From Gemmatimonadota bacterium (lineage in GTDB: Bacteria; Latescibacterota; UBA2968): a stretch of DNA of 44,140 bases. This document shows, piece by piece, positions 33,799-43,709 of the stretch. The notes beneath the pieces are model-generated. The model did no database searches. It saw only the letters and a program-made list of their open reading frames with translations, and was not told where the DNA came from. The translations under genes and the position numbers were made by a program. Position 1 is the stretch's first letter. Every line of letters starts with the position of its first letter. The DNA lies in contig JAPOXY010000209.1 of NCBI GenBank assembly GCA_026706845.1, positions 20,737 through 64,876 on the forward strand, read 5' to 3'.

Positions 33799-35787
33799 TT
33801 GTCCTCTCTGCAAGATCCCATCGTTAGCCATCCAGTGCCTTCCCCCGGAGAGGAGCGGGGGATCACGTTGCGTTCGTTTCTGATTGGGTTGGGTGTGGTC
33901 TGTCTGGTCAACCTGTGGGTCACGTGGTCGGATTTCATAATTCATTCCTCGGCCTGGAATCTGAGCCACTTCCCCATGGTGAATTTCATTCCGTTTGTCA
34001 TCCTCACAGTCTTATCATCGGTTTCAGACAGATTGTTTGGACCGCGCTGGTCTTTTTCATCTGCCGAACTCGCCACCGTTCTGGCCATGGGGCTGGTGGG
34101 CAGCGTCGTGCCGACCAACGGATTTATGGGATATGTGCTCGGCATTTTGGCCATGCCGTATTACCTGGCCACCCCCGAGAATGGTTGGGCACTCTACTTT
34201 CACCCCCACCTTGCCGACTGGATGGCGCCGCGAGATGAAAACGACGCCGTGCGCTACTTTTTCGAAGGCCTACCCAAAGGTGTGCACATCCCCTGGGAAA
34301 CCTGGGCAAGCCCGCTTTTCTGGTGGCTTACATTTGCAGCGTCGATCACGCTGATCTCGGCCTGCACGGTTGTCATTTTGCGCAAGCAATGGACGGAGAA
34401 CGAACGGCTCGATTATCCCATCATCAGCGTAGGCATCGACATGGCGCTGCGCTCGAATCCCCGGAACTGGCTGCCAGCATACATGAAAGGCAAGCTGTTC
34501 TGGGGTGGTTTTTCGGTCGCCTGCGGAATCGTTTGTTGGAATATTCCCAGTTACTTCATACCCGGCCTGCCCGAATTCCCTCTACTACCCAGGTGGTTTA
34601 CGCTGGCCGCTGGTTTTCCCACAATTGACTTCCACATCAGCTTTTTTGCACTGGCTTTTGCATTTTTTGCCAGGCTTGAAGCCCTGTTCAGTGTCTGGTT
34701 CTTCTTCTTGATTTTTCTAATCCAGAGCGCGGTATTTAACCGATTTGGGTTCACCATCGGCACCTCGGGAGATCCCTGGTCTTCCCACAACCCCGCAGTT
34801 GGCTGGCAAAGCTGGGGGTCTCTCTGCTTCATCGTGGCCTGGGGGATCTGGGTTGCTCGCCACCATCTGCGCGACGTTTTTTCAAAGGCCATCTGGGGGA
34901 TACCGGGTGAAGGCAGAACTGAAGAAATGATGTCTTACCGGATGGCTCTTACCGGCCTGATCAGTGGACTGGTTTATGCCATTGGATTTCTGTACTGTGC
35001 GGGTATGAGCTATACCATGGCCATCGCGCTCTTGCTTTCCACACTCATCGGCTACCTGGGGGTATCCCGCATCCTGGTGGAAACCGGGTTGCTCTACGTG
35101 GTCGTACCGGTAACGGGTCAGTCCTCCACCGTATATTTTCTGGGATCGCGTGGCCTGCCGGAATCCTCGATGACAGCCATGGCATTCACCTATATCCTCG
35201 TCACGAGGGGTGCCGGTATGTTCATGCCTTCGCTGACCCATCTGGGCAAGCTGGCAGATCAGATTCCCCAGATACGAAGGCGTCTGATCTACGCGCTTGG
35301 TGCCTCAATTGTGGTCGGAGTTCTGGTTGCCGCCATTGTAACCCTGTATCTGGGCTACACGCATGGGGCATACAACTTCAACGTATGGGTGTTGGGCGGG
35401 GGCGGCAGCCAGCGTCCTTTCATCGATACGCTGGTCAAGATGCAGTCGCCATTCACAACAGACTGGTATCGCATCTCCTTTTTTTCATTCGGGGTGCTGG
35501 TTTCGGCCGCGCTGGTGGCTTTGCGCTATCGCTTTCCCTGGTGGCCCCTTTCACCCATTGGATTTCCCCTGGCCACTTCTTGGCCCATGCGCAGAGTCGG
35601 GTTCACTATCTTTTTGGCCTGGTTCATCAAGGCCGTCATCATGAAACTGGGGGGTGCCGTGCTCTACCGTCGGTGCCAGCCCTTTGCAGTCGGGCTCCTG
35701 GTCGGTTGGGCAGCCGGAGTCGGCATCTCTTTTCTGATTGACATCTTCTACTTCCCCGGCAACGGACACGGGATTCATTCGTATTGA
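33799..35787 (+). CDS. DUF6785/DUF6784-type multi-pass membrane protein (paralogue 2)
   Basis: The protein has 662 residues and about a dozen helices. It is very similar along its whole length to the protein at 38665 and more distantly related to that at 1490. Shared landmarks are VTWSDFIIHSS, LSHFPMVNF, GLVGSVVPTNGFMGYVLG, LRKQWTENERLDYPII, VARI/VSRILVETGLLYVVVPVTGQS and the C-terminal RFPWWPLSPIGF and GNGHGIHSY. It is probably an inner-membrane transporter for products of the neighbouring hydrolases; no substrate is known. The start is a TTG at 33799 with GAGGAG five bases upstream. The GTG start of paralogue 3 lies at the matching place. Confidence 0.75.
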   Translation: MSSLQDPIVSHPVPSPGEERGITLRSFLIGLGVVCLVNLWVTWSDFIIHSSAWNLSHFPMVNFIPFVILTVLSSVSDRLFGPRWSFSSAELATVLAMGLVGSVVPTNGFMGYVLGILAMPYYLATPENGWALYFHPHLADWMAPRDENDAVRYFFEGLPKGVHIPWETWASPLFWWLTFAASITLISACTVVILRKQWTENERLDYPIISVGIDMALRSNPRNWLPAYMKGKLFWGGFSVACGIVCWNIPSYFIPGLPEFPLLPRWFTLAAGFPTIDFHISFFALAFAFFARLEALFSVWFFFLIFLIQSAVFNRFGFTIGTSGDPWSSHNPAVGWQSWGSLCFIVAWGIWVARHHLRDVFSKAIWGIPGEGRTEEMMSYRMALTGLISGLVYAIGFLYCAGMSYTMAIALLLSTLIGYLGVSRILVETGLLYVVVPVTGQSSTVYFLGSRGLPESSMTAMAFTYILVTRGAGMFMPSLTHLGKLADQIPQIRRRLIYALGASIVVGVLVAAIVTLYLGYTHGAYNFNVWVLGGGGSQRPFIDTLVKMQSPFTTDWYRISFFSFGVLVSAALVALRYRFPWWPLSPIGFPLATSWPMRRVGFTIFLAWFIKAVIMKLGGAVLYRRCQPFAVGLLVGWAAGVGISFLIDIFYFPGNGHGIHSY

Positions 35788-35799
35788 AAGAGAGGCACT

Positions 35800-37149
35800 A
35801 TGGCAAATGCAATAGAAATCGGCATTGCCCGCACCGACATCACCCCTGCGGTGGGCATACCCATGGTCGGATTTGCGGGGCGGGGATCATCGACGCGCGT
35901 AAATGACCCGTTATATGCCACGGCTATGGCAGTTTCCTGCGCGGGGGAGCAAGCCGTATTGATCGCCTCGGATCTCCTCCAGTTTAAGGCGGAAACAGTC
36001 GCCGAGTTTCGCGATCTCATTCAGGCTGCATCGGGAATCTCCGCCAATCGGATTACCCTGGCATGCAGCCACACCCATTACGGGCCTGATATCGATCGCG
36101 CAGGTAGGCGATCTTCTTCGCCTGGTCCGAGTTCTGATGAAGGTGCCGAACTGGTCGATGCCTATCGAATTCATCTCGGATTCAAACTATCGGGCCTGGT
36201 ACAGGAGGCACAGCAAAATTTGAAGCCAGCGCGAATGGGTATCGGCTGGGGCAGTTCCGATATCGGTATCAATCGGAGGGAGAAGACCCCTGATGGACGG
36301 ATTATTCTCGGCAACAATTACGATGGGCCTGTTGACCGCGAGGTCGGCATTGCGCGGATTGAAGATACAGAGGGAAACCCTATCGCCTGTCTGGTCAATT
36401 TTGCGGCGCATCCGGTTGCACAGACTTCTCAGCAACGCGCCATTTCTGCCGGGTTTTCCGGAAAGATGGCCCGCGTGGTAGAAGGTCTTACGGGTGCGTA
36501 TTGTCTCTTTCTACAAGGGGCGGCGGGCGATATCAATCCCGCTCTGGGATTCCGCGGACCGGATCAGCGACCAGAAGATCTTCACAAGCCATCGGACAGT
36601 CTGGGCATTCGACTGGGCTGCGAAGTGGTGCGCGTTTGGGAAACCATCAGCGTTGGTGAGGCTCAAGGTTTGAATCTCGCTTCAAAAACCGTAAACCTGC
36701 CCCGCTACATGTACGGCGACTTAAAAAGCGCGAAACAGCTCGATGGGGAATTCGCTCAGGAGTTGGAATTGAGAAATCTCTCAGATGGGCAGCGATATTG
36801 GACAGAGCTGAGGCAAAGTCGGGTGCGAGAAGCGATTAGTAGCCACGAGACGGGCATTCCACTTGATCCCGTTGAGACGGAATTACAGGCATGGCGAATA
36901 GGCGATCTCGCTTTTGTGGCTGCACCGGCGGAGATTTTTACCGAAAATGGCACGCTTGTGAAAAATCAATCGCCTTTCGATCACACTTTCTTCGTGGGCT
37001 ATACCAATGGCTCCATCGGGTATGTCCCTACCGTGGATGCCTACCCCGAGGGAGGATACGAAGTCACCCACGCCTGCCAGGTCGATCCCGAGGCGGGCGG
37101 TATGATCAATGAAAATTGCCTGGCACTGCTCCGACAGGTGAAGGCATAA
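35800..37149 (+). CDS. Neutral/alkaline ceramidase-like hydrolase (N-terminal domain family)
   Basis: The protein has 449 residues and no signal peptide. It begins with the family's IGIARTDITPAVGIPMVGFAG motif and carries zinc-ligand-like His91 and His93 (CSHTHYGP) and His204 (NFAAHPV), plus QGAAGDINP (239-247). In true neutral ceramidases these positions coordinate zinc for cleavage of the N-acyl bond of ceramide. Short, leaderless relatives like this one lack the C-terminal Ig-like domain and are of unknown substrate; amide or ester hydrolysis is the reasonable guess. The ribosome site AGAGAGG lies upstream. It is followed at once by the sulfatase gene. Confidence 0.82.
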   Translation: MANAIEIGIARTDITPAVGIPMVGFAGRGSSTRVNDPLYATAMAVSCAGEQAVLIASDLLQFKAETVAEFRDLIQAASGISANRITLACSHTHYGPDIDRAGRRSSSPGPSSDEGAELVDAYRIHLGFKLSGLVQEAQQNLKPARMGIGWGSSDIGINRREKTPDGRIILGNNYDGPVDREVGIARIEDTEGNPIACLVNFAAHPVAQTSQQRAISAGFSGKMARVVEGLTGAYCLFLQGAAGDINPALGFRGPDQRPEDLHKPSDSLGIRLGCEVVRVWETISVGEAQGLNLASKTVNLPRYMYGDLKSAKQLDGEFAQELELRNLSDGQRYWTELRQSRVREAISSHETGIPLDPVETELQAWRIGDLAFVAAPAEIFTENGTLVKNQSPFDHTFFVGYTNGSIGYVPTVDAYPEGGYEVTHACQVDPEAGGMINENCLALLRQVKA

Positions 37150-37150
37150 T

Positions 37151-37157
37151 GGAGGGG
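37151..37157 (+). promoter_or_regulatory. Ribosome binding site that fixes the sulfatase start
   Basis: GGAGGGG lies six bases before the ATG at 37164. It favours this start over the upstream in-frame ATG codons at 37116 and 37149, which fall in or at the end of the ceramidase-like gene. Confidence 0.7.
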
Positions 37158-37163
37158 ATTCAT

Positions 37164-38636
37164 ATGGCAGATAGACCCAATATTCTGGTGATCATGTCCG
37201 ATCAACACAGCAAATTTCACATCGGATGTTATGGCGATGAAGTGGTTCGAACCCCACATATGGACCGGCTTGCTGCCGAAGGCATACGGTTCAACAACGC
37301 CTATTGCGCAGCGCCGCTTTGCGTTCCCAGCCGGATGGCTTTTATGACATCCAGAACGCCCACCGCGAACCGCGTCTGGACAAATAGCCATATCCTCTCT
37401 TCTGCCATCCCCACCTGGGCACATGGCCTGGGTGCAGCCGGCTATGAAACTGCCCTGATTGGACGCATGCACTTTGTTGGATCGGATCAGCGGCACGGAT
37501 TTGAGCGACGGCCCATTGGCGAATGGGGCGCACATCACCCCGGTGTTTCTTTGCAGGGCGCTCCCCTGTTTCGCAAAATGCCTCTGGGTGTATCTGGGCA
37601 GAGCCGCGTGAGCGTAGAATATGCCGGTTATGGGATGTGTACCTATCAGGCGTATGATGACATGGTCGTTGCGTCTGCCCTTGATTATTTGGACGAGAAG
37701 GCCCATGATGGGAGAGATCGTCCCTTTGCCGCTGTGGCTGGCTTTGTTCTTCCGCACTGCCCCTATATCGCCGCTACAAAGGAACTTTTCGAATATTATT
37801 ACGACCGGGTAGATGTTCCTCAGCCAACGCCTGAAGAGGCACAGAGAGCACCAGCGGCTATCCGCAAGCTGAAACGCCTGCGAGACCTCGATCATCCGCT
37901 GCCCGAAGAACGCATCCGCGTGGCCCGAGTAGCCTATTTTGCCATGTGCGAGTATTTTGACAGCATCGTCGGCCAGATGCTCCAGAAGCTGGATGAGACG
38001 GGGCTGGCTGAAAACACGCTGGTCATCTACTGCTCTGACCACGGCGAAATGGCCGGAGAACACGGACTGTGGTCCAAAAGCAACTACTACGAAGCATCTG
38101 TTTCCGTGCCCCTCATTGCCCGTTTGCCCGGGGTTATCCCCGCGGGTGGAATCAGCGATAGCATCTGCAACCTCATGGATATTGGACCGACCCTGATCGA
38201 GATGGCTGGCGCTCCTCCAATGCCTGCTACCGATGGACGTTCGCTGTGGCCCCAGATGTGCGGAGAAAACGATCCGAACTGGGCCGATGAAACTTTCAGT
38301 GAACATCTCTGGGAAGCCAACGAAGTGCCTTCTCGCATGATCCGCAAGGGAGCATGGAAGCTCTACAAGTACAACGAACCCACCCCTCCAGTGCTCTTTA
38401 ACCTGGAAGAAGATCCCGGAGAACTCAATGATCTGGGACTGGACACGCGCTACCAGGATGTGCGAGAGAAGCTCTTGAAACGCCTCTACGAAGATTGGGA
38501 TCCCGCAGATATCATTAGTGAAACAGCTATTCTGGATCGGGATTATCGTGCCATTTCGGCATGGGGCCAGGCCGTCCAGCCCATACACGAAGACACTGTA
38601 GCCGTGCCGGATGTGGAAGACATCGAACTTCGATAG
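37164..38636 (+). CDS. Type I sulfatase (formylglycine-dependent)
   Basis: This 490-residue protein of the alkaline-phosphatase superfamily has PNILVIMSDQHS with metal-binding acids at the N-terminus, the maturation motif CVPSR (Cys53-Arg57, inside PLCVPSRMAFMTSRTP) and a second metal motif CSDHGEMAGEHG near residue 290. Cys53 must be oxidised to formylglycine by a separate maturase, which is not in this window. The reaction is hydrolysis of a sulfate ester, and the closest families act on sulfated sugars or choline sulfate. No signal peptide is seen, so it probably works in the cytoplasm on imported material. It lies between the two closely related DUF6785-type genes. Confidence 0.92.
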   Translation: MADRPNILVIMSDQHSKFHIGCYGDEVVRTPHMDRLAAEGIRFNNAYCAAPLCVPSRMAFMTSRTPTANRVWTNSHILSSAIPTWAHGLGAAGYETALIGRMHFVGSDQRHGFERRPIGEWGAHHPGVSLQGAPLFRKMPLGVSGQSRVSVEYAGYGMCTYQAYDDMVVASALDYLDEKAHDGRDRPFAAVAGFVLPHCPYIAATKELFEYYYDRVDVPQPTPEEAQRAPAAIRKLKRLRDLDHPLPEERIRVARVAYFAMCEYFDSIVGQMLQKLDETGLAENTLVIYCSDHGEMAGEHGLWSKSNYYEASVSVPLIARLPGVIPAGGISDSICNLMDIGPTLIEMAGAPPMPATDGRSLWPQMCGENDPNWADETFSEHLWEANEVPSRMIRKGAWKLYKYNEPTPPVLFNLEEDPGELNDLGLDTRYQDVREKLLKRLYEDWDPADIISETAILDRDYRAISAWGQAVQPIHEDTVAVPDVEDIELR

Positions 38637-38664
38637 ATGGTGAATTCAAATTAAGTGTGATCAC

Positions 38665-40653
38665 GTGTCCCAAACATTAGAAACTCCACGCGACCGTCGA
38701 GATCAAGTGCCCGACTCTTCTCGAGATAGAGGGTTGACCCTTCGCTCGGTACTCATTGGGCTTTGCTTTGCTGGTCTGGCCAACTTCTGGGTGACCTGGT
38801 CCGACTACATCATACATTCTTCAACCTGGAACCTGAGCCATTTTCCGATGGTCAACTTTATTCTTTTTTTATTGTTGACCGTCTTTTCCGCTGTGTCCGG
38901 AAGAGTATTTGGCCCCCGGTTTGCGCTTGCACCTTCGGAATTGGCAACAGTAATGAGCATGGGGCTGGTCGGCAGTGTCGTGCCCACCAATGGATTCATC
39001 GGATATGTTCTCGGTATTCTGGCGACGCCGTATTATCTGGCGACGCCGGAAAACGGGTGGGGTATCTATTTTCATCCCTACATTCCCGATTGGATGGCAC
39101 CATCGAACTCCGGCGATTCCATGCGGTATCTCTTTGAGGGATTGCCCGGTGGTATGCGGATTCCCTGGCAGGTCTGGATTGGTCCTCTTCTCTGGTGGCT
39201 GAGTTTTGCCGGGGGTATTGCCCTGGTCTCGGCCTGTATTGTCGTATGCTTGAGAAAACAATGGACTGATTACGAACGCCTCGATTATCCCATCATCGGG
39301 GTAGGGATCGATATGGCAATGAGGTCGCGGGCTGTGGGTTGGTTGCCGGAATATATGCACGGCCGCATTTTCTGGGGTGGATTCGCGGTTTCTTGTGGCA
39401 TCGTTTGCTGGAATATCCCAGGCTACTTCATGCCCGGTATTCCCGCTTTCCCGCTCTTGCCTCAGTGGTTTACCTTTGCAACCGGTTTTCCAACGATTGA
39501 TTTCCACATCAGCTTTTTCGCCTTTGCCTTCGCCTTCTTCGTCAATCTCGAGGCCCTGTTCAGTGCCTGGTTCTTTTTTTTACTTTTCATTTTACAAAGC
39601 GGCGTTTTCAACCGATTTGGGTACACCATAGGCACCCGTGGTGATCCCTGGTCCTCTCTAAATCCCGCAGTGGGTTGGCAAAGCTGGGGGGCGATGTGTT
39701 TTATCGTCTTCTGGGGGCTCTGGGTTGGGCGAAATCACATCAAGCAAGTCTTCTACCAGGCCTTCCGTTCCGCCCAGGCTGGTCGTTCAGAAGAAATGAT
39801 GTCCTACCGCATAGCTATTTTCGGGTTGGTCTTCGGGCTCGTCTATGTGATCGGTTTTCTGCACCATGCGGGGATGAGTTATAAGATGGCCATCGTCCTG
39901 ATTTTCTGTACTCTCGTCGGATACCTTGGTGTTGCCCGTATCGTAGCGGAGACGGGCCTTCTTTATGTCGTCGTACCGGTGACGGGCCAGTCGGCCACCA
40001 TATATCTTCTGGGGTCATATGGTATGCCTCCAGAAAGTATGACGGCCATGGTATTCACCTATATGCTCGTTACCCGGGGGGCAGCTATGTTCATGCCTTC
40101 GTTCACGCAAATGGGCAAGCTCGCGGATCGAATTCCCCAGGTTCGACGAGGACTGATGTCGGCACTGGGTGGTGCGATCATTGCTGGAGTCGTGATTTCC
40201 ATAGTGGTTACCTTCTATCTGGGATACAGCCAGGGCGCCTACAACTTCAACATATGGGTATTCGGTCTGGGAAGTCAGGTCCCTTTTATCGACACACTCA
40301 CGAAAATCCGAACGCCCTTTTCCACGGACTGGAATCGCCTTTTTTTCTTTGGGATCGGAGTGGCTGTCTCTGCCTTGTTGACCTTTCTGCGTTACAGGTT
40401 TCCAGGGTGGCCCCTTTCTCCGATCGGCTTTCCGCTTTCTACCTCCTGGCCAATGCGGAGGATCGGTTTCACTATTTTTCTGGCCTGGTTGGTAAAGGCG
40501 CTGGTTATGAAGATCGGAGGCGTTGTCCTCTACAGGCGATTTCAGCCCTTTGCACTGGGCCTGGTTGTCGGTTGGGCCGTCGGTGTGGGAATATCTTTTG
40601 CGGTAGATATCATCTGGTTTCCCGGTCAAGGACACATGATTCACTGGTATTGA
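38665..40653 (+). CDS. DUF6785/DUF6784-type multi-pass membrane protein (paralogue 3)
   Basis: The protein has 662 residues, the same length as paralogue 2 and clearly its nearest relative: VTWSDYIIHSS, LSHFPMVNF, GLVGSVVPTNGFIGYVLG, LRKQWTDYERLDYPII, ETGLLYVVVPVTGQS and RFPGWPLSPIGFPL are shared almost unchanged. The N-terminal 25 residues are the main difference. Start is a GTG at 38665; the upstream sequence shows only a weak ribosome site. Two near-identical membrane proteins flanking ceramidase-like and sulfatase genes suggest a duplication with specialisation, or a two-component transporter. Function is unknown. Confidence 0.75.
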   Translation: MSQTLETPRDRRDQVPDSSRDRGLTLRSVLIGLCFAGLANFWVTWSDYIIHSSTWNLSHFPMVNFILFLLLTVFSAVSGRVFGPRFALAPSELATVMSMGLVGSVVPTNGFIGYVLGILATPYYLATPENGWGIYFHPYIPDWMAPSNSGDSMRYLFEGLPGGMRIPWQVWIGPLLWWLSFAGGIALVSACIVVCLRKQWTDYERLDYPIIGVGIDMAMRSRAVGWLPEYMHGRIFWGGFAVSCGIVCWNIPGYFMPGIPAFPLLPQWFTFATGFPTIDFHISFFAFAFAFFVNLEALFSAWFFFLLFILQSGVFNRFGYTIGTRGDPWSSLNPAVGWQSWGAMCFIVFWGLWVGRNHIKQVFYQAFRSAQAGRSEEMMSYRIAIFGLVFGLVYVIGFLHHAGMSYKMAIVLIFCTLVGYLGVARIVAETGLLYVVVPVTGQSATIYLLGSYGMPPESMTAMVFTYMLVTRGAAMFMPSFTQMGKLADRIPQVRRGLMSALGGAIIAGVVISIVVTFYLGYSQGAYNFNIWVFGLGSQVPFIDTLTKIRTPFSTDWNRLFFFGIGVAVSALLTFLRYRFPGWPLSPIGFPLSTSWPMRRIGFTIFLAWLVKALVMKIGGVVLYRRFQPFALGLVVGWAVGVGISFAVDIIWFPGQGHMIHWY

Positions 40654-40669
40654 GAGAGGAGATGTTTCA

Positions 40670-42100
40670 ATGGACTTATCAGGTTTTTTTATCGTGGCCC
40701 CATCTGTGGTCGGAATCGACGAGCCGTTTGAGCTGAAGCTCAAGCTGCTCGGAGAGGTTCGGGAGATTCCTCCCGAATGCTTCCCTCTCAACCAGACTGA
40801 ACCTCAACTGAGCAGCCGATACAACCTGTCTCCAAGGGGACTGGCTTTCAAGGACAACGTCCTGCCCGAATTCGAGGGTTCGATTGATCTCTCTGGCGGT
40901 GACGGCTATGAAGGACCGGCCACATATACATTTGAAGGGGGCCGTCGGCCTATTGCCGCCATACCGGGAATTCGCTATACTCGGGAAGGCTTCCACTATA
41001 TTACCGTTACGGCCAATGGAAAGCAGGCCCGCAGCAATCCCATTCGCGTCTGTCAGGCCCCCCCGGCAGAACGCCTTTTCTGGGGAGACACCCACGCCCA
41101 CACCATTTTTAGCGACGCTATTCGTTCTCCCGAGGAAGTCTATGGTTTTGCCCGCGACGAAGGATTTCTGGACCTGTTTTCAATGACCGATCACGCCGAA
41201 GCCCTGACAGATCGACAGTGGGACTACTTCGTCAGTGTGGCAAACGACCACTATGAACCGGGCCGGTTTGCCACACTCGTGGCGCTTGAATGGACCAATT
41301 TCGAAGTTGGCCACAGAAACGTTTACTACCCGGGAGACTACGGTCCTATTCTTCGCGCTACGGACTCGCCCTATCAGGACCTAGAAGGTCTCTATCGAGC
41401 CGCCAGAGAGCACGGTGCCCTCCTCGTCCCGCACCATTCGGCCAATACCCAGATGGGCGTCAAATGGCACGCGGGGCACGATCCCGAAATGGAACGTCTT
41501 GTAGAAATTCACTCTGTGTGGGCATGCAGCGAAAGGGCCGAACACCAGGGCAACCCCTATCCCATCCGGGTTCAGGACGGTGAAACAGACGGTCAGCACG
41601 TCATCGATGCTCTGAACTTGGGCTACCGATTCGGCATCATTGGTAGCGGAGACATCCACGATGGAAGGCCAGGAGACGACCTTTCCAGCCTGCAAAACAT
41701 GGCGCAATCCCACCTCACCGCACGGCAGGGCATCATGGGTTTCTGGGCGAAGGAACTCACCCGTGAAGCCGCATTCGAAGCCATGTGGAATCGCCGCGTT
41801 TTTGGTACCATGAATGTCCGCGTGTACCTCCGTTTCGAAGTCTGTGGTGCTTTTATGGGATCCACCGTCAGGCACGACGGCCCCCGTCAGATCCGTCTGG
41901 AAGCTGCCAGCGAGTCCCCCTTTACGCTTATTGAGATTGTGCGGAACGGCGAAACCGTCCAGAAGATTGAACCCGGCGAATGCGAAATTCTCTGGGATAC
42001 GCAAGACGGGGGTTCGGGCGGCATGGACTACTATTATGGCCGCCTCATGCGAGAAGACGGTCAAATGGCCTGGTCCAGCCCGGTGTGGGTCGAGCCCTGA
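40670..42100 (+). CDS. DUF3604 protein (PHP-like metal hydrolase)
   Basis: The protein has 476 residues. An N-terminal beta domain (1-130) is followed by a PHP-type metal domain with WGDTHAHT (138-145), MTDHAE (172-177), VPHHSAN (about 253-259) and GSGDIHDGRPG (about 325-335), and a C-terminal beta domain. The histidine and aspartate set matches the multi-metal centre of PHP phosphoesterases and related hydrolases. DUF3604 proteins are frequent near sulfatases in marine genomes, but their reaction is not established. GAGAGGAGA upstream supports the start. No signal peptide is seen. Confidence 0.85.
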   Translation: MDLSGFFIVAPSVVGIDEPFELKLKLLGEVREIPPECFPLNQTEPQLSSRYNLSPRGLAFKDNVLPEFEGSIDLSGGDGYEGPATYTFEGGRRPIAAIPGIRYTREGFHYITVTANGKQARSNPIRVCQAPPAERLFWGDTHAHTIFSDAIRSPEEVYGFARDEGFLDLFSMTDHAEALTDRQWDYFVSVANDHYEPGRFATLVALEWTNFEVGHRNVYYPGDYGPILRATDSPYQDLEGLYRAAREHGALLVPHHSANTQMGVKWHAGHDPEMERLVEIHSVWACSERAEHQGNPYPIRVQDGETDGQHVIDALNLGYRFGIIGSGDIHDGRPGDDLSSLQNMAQSHLTARQGIMGFWAKELTREAAFEAMWNRRVFGTMNVRVYLRFEVCGAFMGSTVRHDGPRQIRLEAASESPFTLIEIVRNGETVQKIEPGECEILWDTQDGGSGGMDYYYGRLMREDGQMAWSSPVWVEP

Positions 42101-42119
42101 TTCGCTCTGCGCCGCCTAT

Positions 42120-42123
42120 GGAG
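42120..42123 (+). promoter_or_regulatory. Ribosome binding site that favours the start of the M81 gene at 42130
   Basis: GGAG ends six bases before the ATG at 42130. The other in-frame ATG at 42118 overlaps this site and has no ribosome site of its own. Confidence 0.5.
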
Positions 42124-42129
42124 AAAATC

Positions 42130-43626
42130 ATGGATAGAGTGATCATTGCAGAGTGCAAGCAGGAAGTCTCGACGTTTAATCCCGTGCCCAGCCAGTACGG
42201 CGATTTTCGAATCGTGCGTGGGCCTGATATGCTCGATTTCCATCGCGGCGTCGGTCACGAAGTCGGCGGTGCCCTGAGCATTTTAGACCGAGAAGAGGCG
42301 CTTCACCTCGTGCCCACATACGGAGCATGTGCGAACACGTCTGGAGGTGTGCTTTCAAAAGGCGGATTTGACCGCCTGAGCGATGAGTTTCTCGAAAGTA
42401 TCCGGGATGCTGGTGAGGTGGATGGGGCTTATTTTTCGCTTCACGGTGCCATGCAGGCAGAGGGCGAAAATGATCCCGAAGGCTACTTGCTACAGGAAGC
42501 CCGCCGCATTCTCGGTGACCAGATTCCGATTGTGGTGTCTCTGGACCTGCACGGTATCCTCACTGATCGGATGCTTGAGCATTGTGACTCCGTCGTCACG
42601 TACCACACTTATCCGCATATCGACTTTGTTGAAACCGGAAAGCGTGCGGCCTTTCTGTTGATCAAGATGCTGGATGGAAATATTCGCCCCGTGACTGCAA
42701 GAGTCAAAATTCCGGCGCTGGTGCGTGGCGATGAAATGATTACTGAGACCGGGGCGATTCGCGAATGTATTCAGTTGGCGAAGCAGATCGAAGCCAGCGA
42801 AGCGGGTCTTTCTGCGGGCGTGATGTGGGGAAACCCGTTCACCGATGTTCCGGAGCTTCGAACAAATAGTATCGTTGTCATGGACGGCGATGAAGCCGCT
42901 GCCGCCCAATACGCGGTGGATCTGGCAAACCGGTTCTGGAAGCATCACGAAAAGATGCAGGTGCCTCTGACGGGTCTCGAAGAAAGCGTCCGGCTCGCTG
43001 CAGAAGTCGATTCTGGAACAGTCGTCATGATGGATGCAGCCGACGCGACCAGTTCCGGTGCATCGGGTGATAGCAATGCCATTGTGCGAGAACTGATGCG
43101 CCAGAGATATTCCGGGATGGTCCTTGCACCGGTCGTGGATCCCGCTGCCGTCCAGAAAGCTTTCGACGCGGGCATAGGCGCCACCATCCGCACTACCGTA
43201 GGCGGCGCGTTCGACAGGGCCAGGTACAAACCACTGGAAATAGAGGCCCGGGTCCACCTGCTTTCAGATGGCGTTTTTCGTAGCGAGTCCTTCGGCTGGC
43301 ATTGGAATTCGGGAAATACCACCGTTCTCAAGGCGGATAATTATACTCTTGTGGTCGGTACAAAGCCAGTCAGCCTGTTTGACCGATCGTGGTTTTACGC
43401 TCACGGACAGGATCCGAAGAAATTCGATCTGGTTGTCGTAAAGTCGCCTCATTGCGAACCCCATATGTTCGCCGATTGGTGCGCGGAACAGATCAATGTT
43501 GACGCCCCCGGGGCGACGAGCGCGAACTTGCAGAGCCTCGGACATACGATTTGTAATCGACCGATTTTTCCGCTGGATGATGTCATGGCATTTTCTCCGA
43601 AAGCGGATGTATTCCGTCGGAATTAA
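42130..43626 (+). CDS. M81 family metallopeptidase (MlrC-like)
   Basis: The protein has 498 residues with the family features: AECKQEVSTFNP at the start, YFSLHGAM (101-108), VSLDLHG with Asp139 and His141, and YHTYPHID with His159 and His163 as the remaining zinc-ligand candidates. The C-terminal domain has DAADATSSGASGDSN. MlrC completes breakdown of microcystin in sphingomonads, but most M81 proteins sit beside hydantoinase genes and probably cut small amides or cyclic imides. Here the neighbour is a hydantoinase-B-type gene, so that role is the more likely one. The frame is open further upstream, but only over the end of the DUF3604 gene. Confidence 0.9.
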   Translation: MDRVIIAECKQEVSTFNPVPSQYGDFRIVRGPDMLDFHRGVGHEVGGALSILDREEALHLVPTYGACANTSGGVLSKGGFDRLSDEFLESIRDAGEVDGAYFSLHGAMQAEGENDPEGYLLQEARRILGDQIPIVVSLDLHGILTDRMLEHCDSVVTYHTYPHIDFVETGKRAAFLLIKMLDGNIRPVTARVKIPALVRGDEMITETGAIRECIQLAKQIEASEAGLSAGVMWGNPFTDVPELRTNSIVVMDGDEAAAAQYAVDLANRFWKHHEKMQVPLTGLEESVRLAAEVDSGTVVMMDAADATSSGASGDSNAIVRELMRQRYSGMVLAPVVDPAAVQKAFDAGIGATIRTTVGGAFDRARYKPLEIEARVHLLSDGVFRSESFGWHWNSGNTTVLKADNYTLVVGTKPVSLFDRSWFYAHGQDPKKFDLVVVKSPHCEPHMFADWCAEQINVDAPGATSANLQSLGHTICNRPIFPLDDVMAFSPKADVFRRN

Positions 43627-43709
43627 ATAGGAATGATCATCACTAAATTATATATATTGGATCACCCTCGCTTCCATCCAGAATTGGGACTGATACAGAA
43701 AGAACGCCT

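Noticed and set aside
37041-38588. A 515-codon open frame antisense to the sulfatase gene
   Set aside because: The plus strand encodes a sulfatase with all motifs. The antisense product has no recognisable motif and no ribosome site, and such frames are common opposite GC-rich genes.
41980-42129. Upstream extension of the M81 frame
   Set aside because: It overlaps the DUF3604 gene. GGAG at 42120 and the family's usual N-terminus support the start at 42130.
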